64,000 nt of DNA from positions 4,278,001 to 4,342,000 of the forward strand of contig NZ_CP109178.1 in assembly GCF_036248255.1 (NCBI RefSeq), given 5' to 3'. Shown here piece after piece: positions 35,701 through 43,890 of this stretch (position 1 is its first letter; every line of letters starts with the position of its first letter). The notes under the pieces are model-generated. The model was not told where the DNA came from. It saw only the letters and a program-made list of their open reading frames with translations, and searched no databases. Origin of the DNA: Streptomyces sp. NBC_01717 (lineage in GTDB: Bacteria > Actinomycetota > Actinomycetes > Streptomycetales > Streptomycetaceae). The translations under genes and the position numbers were made by a program.

Positions 35701-35983
35701 GGGGGGCGCCGGTGTTGGCGGCGGCGAGGACGGCGTTCCCGGCGTCGCCGGGGTGCAGGGTGAGACGCAGACGGCCGGGGACGCCGGCGCGGGCGGCGGC
35801 GTCGGCGGCGTTCTGGGCCAGCTCGACGACGAGGCGGTCACGGTAGCCGCCGAGTGCGAGGTCCTCCTCGGCGTTGGCGTCCTCCCGGAACCGGGCGGGA
35901 CCGGCGCCCCAGGCATCGAGCACCCCGCGCCGCAGCCGCGCCGTCCCGAACGGATCGGCCCCCTCGGTCGCATTCATGCTCAC
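32771..35983 (-). CDS. 1070-residue sacsin-like GHKL ATPase protein
   Basis: The N-terminal 200 residues form a GHKL (Hsp90/sacsin-type) ATP site: E54-L-A-Q-N-A-A-D (N-box), a middle LAAANTGAPLD segment in place of DNG, and G-box VGRFGVGF (119-126). The remaining 850 residues are acidic, Leu/Asp/Glu-rich and without a recognised domain, like other actinobacterial sacsin N-terminal-domain proteins. The GTG at 35983 has GGAG 5 nt upstream; ATG two codons later is an alternative. It is a single gene, cytosolic, with no partner nearby. A chaperone-like or defence role is conceivable; the sequence does not decide. Confidence 0.8.
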   Translation of the reverse strand: MSMNATEGADPFGTARLRRGVLDAWGAGPARFREDANAEEDLALGGYRDRLVVELAQNAADAAARAGVPGRLRLTLHPGDAGNAVLAAANTGAPLDATGVESLSTLRASAKREGHESAVGRFGVGFAAVLAVSDEPAVVGRHGGVRWSLAEARGLARQAAVGSPGLGDELRRRDGHVPLLRLPLPAEGTAPDGYDTVVVLPLRDGVAEDLVGRLLAAVDDALLLTLPGLEEIVIDTPDGVRTLHRSQHGPYTHVDDSVHGTNRWRTVAHHGPIEPALLADRPLEERLRPHWSVTWAVPVDMDGAPVFPRTAPVVHAPTPTDEPLGVPALLIASLPLDTTRRHPAPGPLTDFLVQRAADAYAELLADWQPVSVGTIDLVPGPLGSGELDGALRGAILERLPRVAFLEPAAPRDTAAEPDRWDAWDAEPQSAHEATTALRPIEAEVLEGVGAETVRVLAEVLPCLLPAGLERRSELRTLGVARVPLTEAIDRLAGLERDPAWWRRLYDSLSGIDPDRLSGLPVPLAGTVDQAVEGPDGIAAPRTTIGPRQVLLPLPEALTGPVLDRLARLGLKVAHPDAAHPLLEKLGALPATPRAVLTTPQVRAAVAGSLDAGEVWDEDALDAGELAETVLTLVRDADLSPGDEPWLGALALPDEEGEPAPAGELVLPGSPFAQIMRDGELALCDEELAVRWGEQPLTACGVLATFALVRATDVVLDPDELEPREGDFTEPDDAGLLDAVDVWCEDILDQLPDTPVPPVATELVAVRDLDLVDDDAWPQALALLSRPPLRDALTQPVRVLLPDGTTRSVRPYTAWWLRDHPVLDGRRPAGLRAAGGDPRLSGLYDSADAAGFDDVQVLRALGVRTSVAALLDEPGGAAELLGRLADGSRPVGSVQLHELYTALADLDPEHVTLPDELRAVVDGEVRVVDAADTVIADAPDLLPLTDSLPLLPVAPARAAELAELFQVRRLGETVQAQVTTEGEEHQVPEPVRILLGAGTPDTYVEHGELRAGGVELDWRRTPDGVVHASTLEGVAAGLAWAAGQWPRRFEVAALLEDPSRTEELARDRWFD

Positions 35984-36302
35984 TCTGACTCCGCTCTGTC
36001 CGGTGACGCGTTATCCGTGTGCGGCGGGGAGTGCGGGTGCACCCGTGCCGCCAGTGTGCGCCCGAAGGTACCGCGAGCGGAAAGCCGGTGCGCCGAGCCC
36101 GTGCGCCACGTTTTGTCCTCAAACGCCGGACAGGCTCGGGTCGACCCCGTCCGAGCCCGTCGGCGGGGCCCCATGCCTTGAGGCCATGGGGGAGATCGAG
36201 GAGGAAGCGGTCAGCCGGACGAAGCGGTCACCCGGTGGCCGCCAGGGCGCCGCAAACGGCCCCCGGGCACCGTGGGCCCGAATTCCCCGGCGGCCAGGAG
36301 CG
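35984..36302. other. intergenic region with one dispersed repeat
   Basis: 319 nt between the divergent-side start of the GHKL gene and the end of DUF3027. The only recognisable element is the repeat at 36115-36139; no convincing gene is seen. Apparent frames here are the GC-skewed kind without homology. Confidence 0.6.
36115..36139. repeat. dispersed intergenic repeat, copy 2
   Basis: GTCCTCAAACGCCGGACAGG followed by CTCGG. It differs by one base from the copy at 45861-45887 within the core. Confidence 0.6.
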
Positions 36303-37238
36303 TCAGGAGTGGCCGAGGTCCTCCGACGGCGCGTCCGGCTCCGCCGGAACCGACCCGCCGTCCCTCGCCGGGCGCAGCAGGTACTCGTCCACCTGCATCG
36401 TGTCCAGCGCGTGCGGCGCGGGCTTCGGCGGCTTCGGCATCACCGCGGCCTCCGAGTGCCCACCGCACCCGTACGACAGCGAGACGACCCGCCCGTCCGC
36501 CGGGCTGAACTCGTTCGCGCACACTCCGAACGCCTGCCGCAGCGATCCCGCGATCGGCATCAGGAAGGCACACGTGTCGCAGGACGCCGGTGCCGCCTGC
36601 GCCATCGGCGTCTTCGCGCCGAACGCCTCGTCCCACCGGTCGGCCGCCGCATGCAGCCCGTACCGGGACAGCACCCGCGCCCGCCGCATCCCGAGCTCTT
36701 CGGCGACCGCTGCGATCGAGCCGCGGTCCGTCGCCTCCGGGCGCGTCGTCAGCTCCGCGTCCTCCGCGTCGACGAGATCGGCCAGTTCCTCCGACATCTC
36801 GGAGACCACCGAGTTCGGCGGCGGCTCGTCCTCACCGGTGTACCCGGGCTCCAGACGCAGATCCTCCGCCTCGGTGGGCAGCAGATCGCCGGGTCCCATG
36901 TCGCCGGGGCGCAGCCGCTCGCTCCACGGCACCCACTCCGGCGCGAGCAGCGCATCCGTCCCGGGCAGCAGTACCGCCTCGTCGAGCGTGACGTTCTTGG
37001 CGCGGGAGGCCCTGGCGACCGTCACCGCCCAGCGCCAGCCCCGGTAACCGGGTTCCTTGCACTCGAAGTAGTGCGTGACGACCCGGTCCCCTTCGGAGAC
37101 CAGCGCCACGTGCTCACCGACCACTCCTGGCGCGGCGGCTTCCTCGGCCGCCGAGCGCGCGAGGTCTACCGCCTCGGCGCACAGGCGGTCGGGGGCAGGG
37201 GTACGGGCAGTACGGCTTCGCGTCGTAGCAGCACTCAC
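36303..37238 (-). CDS. DUF3027 protein
   Basis: A 311-residue actinobacterial protein of unknown function. Residues 15-110 contain the family core LCAEAVDLARSAAEEAA ... HYFECKEPGYRGWRWAVTVARA ... LAPEWVPWSERLRPGD. The C-terminal part has CDTCAFLMPIAGSLRQAFGVCANEFSPADGRVVSLSYGCGGHSE, whose five cysteines and one histidine could form a zinc site. GTG 37238 has a weak GA-rich ribosome site. It stands alone. Confidence 0.88.
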   Translation of the reverse strand: MSAATTRSRTARTPAPDRLCAEAVDLARSAAEEAAAPGVVGEHVALVSEGDRVVTHYFECKEPGYRGWRWAVTVARASRAKNVTLDEAVLLPGTDALLAPEWVPWSERLRPGDMGPGDLLPTEAEDLRLEPGYTGEDEPPPNSVVSEMSEELADLVDAEDAELTTRPEATDRGSIAAVAEELGMRRARVLSRYGLHAAADRWDEAFGAKTPMAQAAPASCDTCAFLMPIAGSLRQAFGVCANEFSPADGRVVSLSYGCGGHSEAAVMPKPPKPAPHALDTMQVDEYLLRPARDGGSVPAEPDAPSEDLGHS

Positions 37239-37641
37239 AGGTCTCGCTTCTCTCCATACGCCGTCTCACGAGCGCGCCAGCAGATCCATCGATTTCGGCC
37301 ATAACGGTTGCGGGCGGAGCGGACCTGGGGGCCGCGTCGACGTCCACACCCGTTGTGCCTGCCTCGGGCGCGCCTTCTGCTATCCATTCTGCGGGATCGC
37401 CGAGAGGCGCGCGGCCAAGAACAACCGCCGGTGGCGCGCTACGCACGCTACCCTCTCCGCCGCTCCCCGCCCACCTGCCCGTCCCAAACAAGGCCGTATC
37501 CACTGCCGTGTCCGTGTCAGAACGGACCCGGTAGCCGCGACGACGGGCGGCCGCGGTCCGCACTGACCCGACAGGGCGGCGCTCATCGCGCCTCACACCG
37601 TTCTCGGTTCGTTACCGGTGTGACTGGGGCACTATGACGGG
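37239..37641. other. 403-nt divergent intergenic region
   Basis: It separates the starts of DUF3027 (leftward) and an MFS gene (rightward) and must hold both promoters. CACTAT at 37630-37635 is 6 nt before the MFS GTG. Frames in both strands were inspected and none looks like a protein. Confidence 0.5.
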
Positions 37642-39084
37642 GTGGCTTCCGCCAGGTCGCACGACGGGTCCGGCCCGCTCCGCAGGACGGGCCGGACGAT
37701 CGGTCATGCCCTGCACGCGCCGTTCACCGGCACGGCGAAAGGAATCCGCAAGGCGACCCACGCCCACGGCGCCGGCGAATCCGGGCTCGGCAAACTGATC
37801 GAGTTGCATGCCGTGAACGGCGCGGGCGACGTGATGATCACCGTCGCGCTCGCCTCGACGGTGTTCTTCTCCGTGCCGACGGACGAGGCCCGGGGGCGCG
37901 TAGCCCTCTATCTGGCCGTCACGATGGCGCCCTTCACACTCCTCGCCCCTGTCATCGGCCCCCTCCTGGACCGCCTGCCGCACGGCCGCCGCGCCGCGAT
38001 GGCGGGCGCCATGCTGGCCCGGGCGCTGCTGGCACTCACCATGTCGAGCGCGGTCGCCACGGGTGGTCTGGAGCTGTATCCGGCGGCGCTGGGCGTCCTG
38101 GTCTCCTCGAAGGCGTACGGGGTCGTACGCAGCGCGGTCGTGCCGCGCCTGCTGCCACCCGGTTTCTCCCTGGTGAAGGCGAACTCCCGGGTCACCCTGG
38201 CCGGGCTCCTGGCCACCGGTGTGGCGGCGCCGATCGGGGCCGGGCTGCAGACCGTCGGATCCGGCTGGCCGCTGTACGGCGCGTGCGTGATCTTCATAGG
38301 CGGCACCGTGCTCGCCTTCACGCTGCCGCGCAAGGTCGACTCGGCGAAGGGTGAGCGCCGGGCCCGGCTGGTCGAGCCCCACGGCCATCAGCCATCCGTC
38401 CTGGCCAAGCCCTCCAAGGCCAACGGGAACGGGAAAAGGGCCAACGGCAAGAAAACCACCATGAGGTCCGGGGAGAAGGAGAGGCGGCCGGGGCTGCGGA
38501 CCGTCGGGCCGTCCGTCCTGCACGGGCTCCAGGCGAACGCCGCCCACCGCGCCCTCTCCGGCTTCCTGATCTTCTTCCTGGCGTTCCTGCTGCGTGAGCA
38601 GCCGCTGGCCGGGCAGAGCGCCGCCGTGTCGCTCGGCATCGTCGGTGTCGCGGCCGGTGTCGGCAATGCCCTCGGTACGGCCATGGGCTCCTGGCTCCGG
38701 ACCCGCGGTCCCGAGGTGATCATCGCCGCGGTGCTGGGGCTGGCCCTCGGCGTCGCCGTCCTCGCCGCGGTCTTCTTCTCCACTTTGATGGTCGCCGCGC
38801 TCAGTGCGATGGCGGGCTTCACCCAGGCTCTGTCCAAGCTGTCGCTGGACGCGATGATCCAGCGCGACGTGCCGGAGGAGGTACGGACCTCCGCGTTCGC
38901 CCGGTCCGAGACTCTGCTGCAGATGTCCTGGGTGGTCGGCGGCGGCATCGGCATCTCTCTCCCCCTCAACGGCGTACTGGGGATGTCCGTCGCCGCGGGG
39001 ATCCTCGCCCTCGGTGCGACAGCCTCCGTACGGGGTCTGCTGAGCGCCGCGCGGCGCGGCTCGCCGCACCCCCGCGTGGCGTGA
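37642..39084 (+). CDS. MFS transporter
   Basis: A 480-residue protein with 10-12 membrane helices: FTLLAPVIGPLLDRLPHGRRAAMAGA is MFS motif A-like and the second half repeats the pattern. A cytosolic loop of about 60 residues in the middle is rich in Lys/Asn/Gly (PSKANGNGKRANGKKTT). The substrate is unknown; a similar gene lies upstream of DUF2771 and mqn genes in other Streptomyces. GTG 37642 may be leaderless (CACTAT 6 nt upstream). Confidence 0.85.
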   Translation: MASARSHDGSGPLRRTGRTIGHALHAPFTGTAKGIRKATHAHGAGESGLGKLIELHAVNGAGDVMITVALASTVFFSVPTDEARGRVALYLAVTMAPFTLLAPVIGPLLDRLPHGRRAAMAGAMLARALLALTMSSAVATGGLELYPAALGVLVSSKAYGVVRSAVVPRLLPPGFSLVKANSRVTLAGLLATGVAAPIGAGLQTVGSGWPLYGACVIFIGGTVLAFTLPRKVDSAKGERRARLVEPHGHQPSVLAKPSKANGNGKRANGKKTTMRSGEKERRPGLRTVGPSVLHGLQANAAHRALSGFLIFFLAFLLREQPLAGQSAAVSLGIVGVAAGVGNALGTAMGSWLRTRGPEVIIAAVLGLALGVAVLAAVFFSTLMVAALSAMAGFTQALSKLSLDAMIQRDVPEEVRTSAFARSETLLQMSWVVGGGIGISLPLNGVLGMSVAAGILALGATASVRGLLSAARRGSPHPRVA

Positions 39085-39098
39085 GCCGGAGCGACCGA

Positions 39099-39111
39099 TA
39101 ACCTTCGGCCC
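39099..39111 (+). promoter_or_regulatory. -10 box of a leaderless DUF2771 transcript
   Basis: TAACCT (39099-39104) is 7 nt before ATG 39112. It falls in the 27-nt gap after the MFS gene, so DUF2771 has its own promoter. Confidence 0.5.
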
Positions 39112-39591
39112 ATGACCGTTGCGTTCTTCTCCGGTAAGGGCCGTCGTATCGGCGTCGCTCTTGGTGCCGTGTCCGCGGGACTCCTTGTCCTGTCCGCCTG
39201 CGACAAGCCGACGCCGCTCGCCACCGTGACGGTCGGCGACACCTCGGTGACCACCGAGGCGTCCTGCTACAACGACGGCGACGCCCTCAAGGACTCGCAG
39301 ATCCAGGCCTGCTTGAACAAGAAGGCGGAGAAGTCCGTCAAGGTCGCGATGGACGACAAGGTCCGCTTCGGCGTCGACCCCGAGATCGCGGACAACGGCT
39401 GGACGCTCTTCATCAACGGCCAGCAGGCCGAGCAGGAGCCGTACAAGAGGACCTACCGGTCCGTCCCGGGCAGCGCCTTCTTCTCCAGCCAGACCGGCGG
39501 AACCACGAACAAGACGCAGGTCAGCATCGTGGAGACCAAGGGCAAGAAGCTCACCGGCATCTGGCACTTCGAGCTCAAGAAGACCAGCTGA
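39112..39591 (+). CDS. DUF2771 lipoprotein
   Basis: A 159-residue secreted lipoprotein. The signal peptide ends in lipobox LSAC (Cys30), so the mature protein is tethered to the outer face of the membrane. The rest is a small beta domain with SCYNDGDALKDSQIQACLNKK (Cys pair) and ends GIWHFELKKTS. It matches DUF2771, known only from actinomycetes. It may be co-transcribed with mqnB 29 nt downstream. Confidence 0.88.
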   Translation: MTVAFFSGKGRRIGVALGAVSAGLLVLSACDKPTPLATVTVGDTSVTTEASCYNDGDALKDSQIQACLNKKAEKSVKVAMDDKVRFGVDPEIADNGWTLFINGQQAEQEPYKRTYRSVPGSAFFSSQTGGTTNKTQVSIVETKGKKLTGIWHFELKKTS

Positions 39592-39620
39592 TCCCCTCCT
39601 GACCTGGGAGGACCCTCCCC

Positions 39621-40355
39621 GTGCGTGTGCTTGTCGTGACCGCTGTCCCGGTGGAACGGGACGCGGTCACGCGTGCGTTCACGGACGGGCCGCAGATCCT
39701 CGACGTGCCTGGCGCCGAGCTGCACCGCGCCGGTGCCTTCGATGTCGTCGCGGGCGGCGCGGGTCCGGCCTCCGCGGCCGCCGCGGCCGCTTTCGCCCTG
39801 GCCTCGGGGGCCGGGGCGGAGGTCGGTCCGGGCGCCGGGGCGGAACCGTACGGCCTGGTCGTCTCGGCCGGGATCGGCGGCGGGTTCGCGCCCGGAGCCC
39901 CCGTCGGTTCCCTCGTCGTGGCGAGCGGTATCGTCGCCGCCGATCTGGGCGCCGAGACCCCCGACGGTTTCGTGCCCGTCACCGCCCTTGGCTTCGGGCG
40001 GGAACGGTTCGTGCCGCCGCCCGGCCTGGTACGGGACGTGGCCGCGGCCACCGGCGCGCTGACCGGCGAGGTCCTCACCGTCTCCACCGTGACCGGCAGC
40101 GCCGGACGCGCCGCCGCTCTGCGCACCGCCCACCCGCACGCTGTCGCCGAGGCCATGGAGGGGTTCGGGGTCGCCGAGGCCGCCGAGCGGCTGCGCGTAC
40201 CGGTGCTGGAGATCCGGGCCGTCTCGAACGCCGTCGGCCCGCGCGACCGGAACGCCTGGCGCATCGGCGACGCGCTGGCCGCGCTCACCGAAGCGTTCGG
40301 GAAGCTCACCCCCGTACTGGAAGGCTGGACCACTCCCCATGACCGACACCGCTGA
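39621..40355 (+). CDS. mqnB: futalosine hydrolase
   Basis: MqnB (244 residues) splits futalosine or its deaminated relatives to dehypoxanthinylfutalosine plus hypoxanthine in the alternative menaquinone route. The fold is that of nucleoside phosphorylases/MTAN: VLVVTAVPVERDAV at the N-terminus, SAGIGGGF, and the C-terminal EAMEGFGVAEAAERLRVPVLEIRAVSNAVGPRDR with the catalytic Glu and Asp. GTG 39621 follows GGGAGGA. The gene overlaps mqnD by 17 nt, as in other Streptomyces, and acts in the cytosol. Confidence 0.93.
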   Translation: MRVLVVTAVPVERDAVTRAFTDGPQILDVPGAELHRAGAFDVVAGGAGPASAAAAAAFALASGAGAEVGPGAGAEPYGLVVSAGIGGGFAPGAPVGSLVVASGIVAADLGAETPDGFVPVTALGFGRERFVPPPGLVRDVAAATGALTGEVLTVSTVTGSAGRAAALRTAHPHAVAEAMEGFGVAEAAERLRVPVLEIRAVSNAVGPRDRNAWRIGDALAALTEAFGKLTPVLEGWTTPHDRHR

Positions 40356-41205
40356 CACCACCGGCGACGCCCTGCGCATCGCCTTCTCGCCGTGCCCGAA
40401 CGACACGTTCGTCTTCGACGCCTGGGCGCACGGCCGGGTCCCCGGCGCGCCCGCACTCGATGTCACGTTCGCCGACATCGACCTCACCAACGGCATGGCC
40501 GAGCGCGGCGAGCTGGACGTGCTGAAGGTGTCGTACGCGGTACTGCCCTGGGTCCTGGAGGAGTACGCGCTGCTGCCCTGCGGCGGGGCGCTGGGACGCG
40601 GCTGCGGGCCGCTCGTCCTGACGAAGGAGCCGGGTACGGATCTGACGGGGAAGACCGTCGCCGTGCCGAGCGAGCGCTCGACCGCCTATCTGCTGTTCCG
40701 GCTCTGGGCGGCGGATGTCGTCCCGGGTGACGTCGGCGAGATCGTCGTCATGCCGTTCGACGAGATCATGCCCGCCGTGCGCGACGGGAAGGTGGACGCC
40801 GGTCTCGTCATCCACGAGGCGAGGTTCACGTACCGGAACTACGGCCTGCACAGCCTCGCCGACATGGGCGAGCACTGGGAGTTGGCGACCGGTCTGCCGA
40901 TCCCGCTCGGCGCGATCATCGCCAAGCGGTCGCTGGGCGCCGAGAAGCTGAAGGCGCTGGCCGATTCGGTGCGCACGTCGGTACGGATGGCCTGGGACGA
41001 CCCGGAGGCGTCGCGGCCGTACGTGCTGGAGCACGCCCAGGAGATGGACCCGGCCGTGGCCGACCAGCACATCGGGCTGTACGTCAACGAGTTCACCGCG
41101 GACCTCGGCGAGAACGGCTACGCGGCGATCCGCGGACTGCTGACCCGCGCGGCGGCCGAGGGGCTGGTGCCGCCCCTCGGCCCGGACGCGCTGTCGTTCG
41201 CCTGA
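40339..41205 (+). CDS. mqnD: 1,4-dihydroxy-6-naphthoate synthase
   Basis: MqnD (288 residues) converts cyclic dehypoxanthinylfutalosine to 1,4-dihydroxy-6-naphthoate, later in the same menaquinone route as mqnB. The protein has a periplasmic-binding-protein-like fold: IAFSPCPNDTFVFDAWAHGRV, KVSYAVLPWVLEEYALL, GRGCGPLV and GKTVAVPSERSTAYLL are its conserved blocks. ATG 40339 lies inside mqnB. The genes for MqnA, MqnC and later steps are not in this window. A terminator follows. Confidence 0.95.
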   Translation: MTDTADTTGDALRIAFSPCPNDTFVFDAWAHGRVPGAPALDVTFADIDLTNGMAERGELDVLKVSYAVLPWVLEEYALLPCGGALGRGCGPLVLTKEPGTDLTGKTVAVPSERSTAYLLFRLWAADVVPGDVGEIVVMPFDEIMPAVRDGKVDAGLVIHEARFTYRNYGLHSLADMGEHWELATGLPIPLGAIIAKRSLGAEKLKALADSVRTSVRMAWDDPEASRPYVLEHAQEMDPAVADQHIGLYVNEFTADLGENGYAAIRGLLTRAAAEGLVPPLGPDALSFA

Positions 41206-41221
41206 CGGTGACGGGCGCCGT

Positions 41222-41251
41222 CCGGCGACAGGCTGTGCGGCCTGTCGCCGG
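41222..41251. terminator. terminator between mqnD and the cold-shock gene
   Basis: A 12-bp perfect stem CCGGCGACAGGC with a 6-nt loop lies between the convergent genes. Confidence 0.85.
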
Positions 41252-41255
41252 TCCG

Positions 41256-41648
41256 CTATACGTCGAGCTGGTCGGCGACCGCGCGCAGCAGGCCGCCGAT
41301 CTGCTTGCCGGCCGCCTTGTCGGGGTAGCGGCCCCGCTCCAGCATCGGCGTGATGTTCTCCAGCAGCGTCGTCAGATCCTGCACGATCGATGCCAGTTCG
41401 TCCGGCTTGCGACGCTGGGCGGCCGCGACGGACGGCGTCGGGTCCAAAATCGTCACCGATAGCGCCTGATCTCCGCGCTGACCTGCGACGACGCCGAATT
41501 CGACGCGCTGACCGGGCTTGAGGGCGTCCACTCCGTCAGGGAGCACCGACGAGTGGACGAACACGTCGCCACCGTCGTCGCGGGAAAGGAAGCCGAAGCC
41601 CTTCTCGCTGTTGAACCATTTGACCTTGCCAGTCGGCAAAGCACGCAC
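41256..41648 (-). CDS. cold-shock domain protein with C-terminal extension
   Basis: A 130-residue protein. Residues 5-67 are a cold-shock domain (GKVKWFNSEKGFGFLSRDDGGDVFVHSS with RNP1 KGFGF and RNP2 VFVHSS) that binds single-stranded nucleic acid. The extra 60 residues (RKPDELASIVQDLTTLLENITPMLERGRYPDKAAGKQIGGLLRAVADQLDV) form a helical domain typical for one actinobacterial subgroup. GTG 41648 is used here; TTG 41639 would begin at the family's LPTGKVKW. A long upstream leader is possible. Confidence 0.9.
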   Translation of the reverse strand: MRALPTGKVKWFNSEKGFGFLSRDDGGDVFVHSSVLPDGVDALKPGQRVEFGVVAGQRGDQALSVTILDPTPSVAAAQRRKPDELASIVQDLTTLLENITPMLERGRYPDKAAGKQIGGLLRAVADQLDV

Positions 41649-41824
41649 CCCATCTCAACCTGTATGCCGGAACCAAGCCTCAGCAGGTCAGGCCGGACCA
41701 TGGTCGTGCTCCCCTGCTGGCAGAAGCCTCCACAGGTGCAGTACCCCTCGTCAAGCCTGGTCATCCGGACTGTGTCCAGAAACGGCGCACTACGGGTGAA
41801 GAGGGGTTCTTCCGGGGTGGGAAC

Positions 41825-41836
41825 TACCCTTGCGGG
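41825..41836 (+). promoter_or_regulatory. -10 box of a leaderless transcript
   Basis: TACCCT (41825-41830) is 6 nt before GTG 41837, with no Shine-Dalgarno. Confidence 0.5.
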
Positions 41837-42073
41837 GTGAGTACTCCTCCTTCTGGTGCAGGCGACCGGCTCGTCCGGGTCGGCGCGATCGTCTTCTTCA
41901 TCGGGGCGCTGGCCACGCTGGTCACAGTGGCCCCGCTGTTCCTCGGGACCGACCCGTTCCCGTCCATCGCGTACGCGGTGTGCATGTTGATGGGGGTGGG
42001 ATTCCTGATCGCGGCGGCCGGCGTGGTGCGGTCGGCGTGGGCAGGGTCTCCGAAGCGGGACGCCACGCGGTAG
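41837..42073 (+). CDS. two-span small membrane protein
   Basis: A 78-residue protein with two hydrophobic helices (VGAIVFFIGALATLVTVAPLFL and IAYAVCMLMGVGFLIAAAGVV) and a short polar tail. Small proteins of this kind are common next to HAD and Fe-uptake genes in Streptomyces, but no function is known to me. GTG 41837 is supported by the leaderless -10. Confidence 0.75.
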   Translation: MSTPPSGAGDRLVRVGAIVFFIGALATLVTVAPLFLGTDPFPSIAYAVCMLMGVGFLIAAAGVVRSAWAGSPKRDATR

Positions 42074-42116
42074 AGCGAAAGCCGGGGGCGGCGGTGGTGT
42101 GATCCGCCGGACGGCC

Positions 42117-42734
42117 CTACGCGGCCCGGTAGGCGTCCAGCCAGGCCGGGAACTCCGTCAGGTTCTGCAGGATCACATCCGCGCCCGCCGCTCGCAGTTC
42201 GTCCGCGTCGCACGGGCCCGTCGTGACCGCCACCGACAGTGCCTCCGCCGTGCGGGCGCCGCGTACGTCCCCGGTGTGGTCGCCGACATACACGTGTGCG
42301 CCGTGCTCGCGCAGCGCCCGCGCCTTCCCCTCCGCCCACAGGCCGCCGACGATCTCGTCGGCCTCGATTCCGAGATGCGCCAGGTGGAGCCTGGCGTTCG
42401 GCTCGTACTTCGCCGTGACGACGATCGTCCGGCCGCCCCGCTCGCGGATCGCGGCGATGGACTCCCGGGCGCCGGGCAGCGCAGGGGTCGGGGTGATGGC
42501 GTGTGTGGGATAGATCTCCCGGTACCGGTCGGCCGTGGCGGCCACGGCGTCCGCCGGGAACCAGTTCGCCAGTTCGTCCTCCAGGGGCGGACCGAGCCTG
42601 CTGACCACCAGCTCGGCGTCGATCTGCCTCCCCGTCTCGGCGGAAAGCGCCTGGTAGGCAGCCTTGATGCCGGGCCGGGAGTCGATGAGCGTCATATCGA
42701 GGTCGAAGCCGACCGTCAGGGGGTGCGAAGCCAT
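42117..42734 (-). CDS. HAD-family phosphatase
   Basis: A 205-residue HAD hydrolase: motif I GFDLDMTLIDSR, motif II VVTAKYEP (Thr), motif III with Lys (AEGKARAL), and motif IV VGDHTGDVRGAR. The cap is helical, like phosphoglycolate phosphatases. The substrate is unknown. ATG 42734 was chosen; an ATG three codons upstream is about equally likely. Confidence 0.85.
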   Translation of the reverse strand: MASHPLTVGFDLDMTLIDSRPGIKAAYQALSAETGRQIDAELVVSRLGPPLEDELANWFPADAVAATADRYREIYPTHAITPTPALPGARESIAAIRERGGRTIVVTAKYEPNARLHLAHLGIEADEIVGGLWAEGKARALREHGAHVYVGDHTGDVRGARTAEALSVAVTTGPCDADELRAAGADVILQNLTEFPAWLDAYRAA

Positions 42735-42797
42735 GGCCCCCATTGTGCCGAGGTCACGGATCTGCCCCTCGCCCTCCGGGCCCCATCGCACCCTGCC

Positions 42798-42816
42798 TAG
42801 ACTAAGCCAAGCCTTA
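42798..42816. promoter_or_regulatory. candidate iron box (DmdR/IdeR-type)
   Basis: The complement of TAGACTAAGCCAAGCCTTA matches 11 of 19 positions of the consensus TTAGGTTAGGCTAACCTAA by my count. It lies 64 nt before the siderophore permease operon and 64 nt from the divergent HAD gene, where an iron repressor would act. Confidence 0.5.
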
Positions 42817-42879
42817 CCTGGCTGTGCCGGCCCTGCGTGGCCGCACAGAGCCAGGTCGTCCAGTTTGTGATTGGGTCCG

Positions 42880-43890
42880 ATGCCAGCCGCCGCACCTCGC
42901 CGCCACAGACGCGCTCTCGCGACGGCGACGGCCGTCCTGGCGCTGCTCGTGGCCGTCCTGCTCAGCCTTGCCGTGGGCGCGCGCACCATCGCGCCCTCCG
43001 CGGTGCTCGACGCCCTGCTGCACGGCGGGCACTCCGACGCCGCCGAAGTGATTCGCCAGTTGCGGGTGCCGCGCACCCTGATCGGGCTGATGGTCGGTGC
43101 GGCGCTGGCCCTCGCGGGCACGGTGCTCCAGGGCATCACCCGTAACCCCATCGCCGACCCCGGGATCCTCGGTATCAGCCAGGGCGCCTCGGTCGGCGTG
43201 GTGCTGGCCATCGCGTACGCGGGGATCCACACGCTGACCGGGTACGTCTGGTTCGCGTTCGCAGGGGCGGCCGTCGCGTCCGTCGCCGTGTACGCGATCG
43301 CGTCGCGCGGGCGCGGCGGGGCGACGCCGGTGAAGCTCGCACTGGGCGGGGCCGCGATCAATGCGCTGCTGGTGTCCGTGACGATGGCGGTGCTGACGAC
43401 GAAGGCGTCCGCGCTCGACGAGTTCCGCTTCTGGCAGGTCGGTTCGATCGCCGGGCGGGAGGCCGAGGTGGCGCAGCAGATCTGGCCGTTCCTGCTGGTC
43501 GGCACGGTGCTCGTGCTGTCCGTGGCGCGGGGCCTCGATGCACTGGCGCTGGGCGAGGACGTGGCGAAGGGGCTGGGGCAGAAGGTCGCGACGGTACGGA
43601 TCGTCGGCGGCGTCGGGGCCACCGTGCTGACCGGGGTCGGGGTGGCCGCGGCCGGGCCGATCGCGTTCATCGGGCTGGCCGTTCCGCACATCGCCCGCGC
43701 GATCGTCGGCAGCGACCACCGGTGGGTACTGCCGATGGCGGCGCTGATCGGCCCCGTGATGCTGCTGGTCTCGGACGTCATCGGCCGGATCGTCTTCCCG
43801 CCGGGCGAGGTCCCGGCGGGCGTGATGACGGCGCTGATCGGGGTGCCGTTCCTGGTCGCACTGGTACGTCGGAAGGCGGTCCCGGCATGA
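42880..43890 (+). CDS. FecCD-family siderophore ABC permease 1
   Basis: A 336-residue membrane protein with 8-10 helices. RVPRTLIGLMVGAALALAGTVLQGITRNPIADPGILGISQGAS is the FecCD/BtuC signature and GPIAFIGLAVPHIAR is the conserved coupling-loop region. ATG 42880 was selected from several weak options; TTG 42871 is another. It forms half of a heterodimeric channel with the next gene and probably imports a ferric siderophore. A candidate iron box lies upstream. Confidence 0.92.
   Translation: MPAAAPRRHRRALATATAVLALLVAVLLSLAVGARTIAPSAVLDALLHGGHSDAAEVIRQLRVPRTLIGLMVGAALALAGTVLQGITRNPIADPGILGISQGASVGVVLAIAYAGIHTLTGYVWFAFAGAAVASVAVYAIASRGRGGATPVKLALGGAAINALLVSVTMAVLTTKASALDEFRFWQVGSIAGREAEVAQQIWPFLLVGTVLVLSVARGLDALALGEDVAKGLGQKVATVRIVGGVGATVLTGVGVAAAGPIAFIGLAVPHIARAIVGSDHRWVLPMAALIGPVMLLVSDVIGRIVFPPGEVPAGVMTALIGVPFLVALVRRKAVPA

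Noticed and set aside
34247..36181. 644-codon plus-strand frame
   Set aside because: Antisense to the GHKL ATPase gene; composition Gly/Arg/Val-biased and no motif.
37380..37596. Short frames in the DUF3027-MFS gap
   Set aside because: No ribosome site, no family resemblance and typical GC-bias composition.
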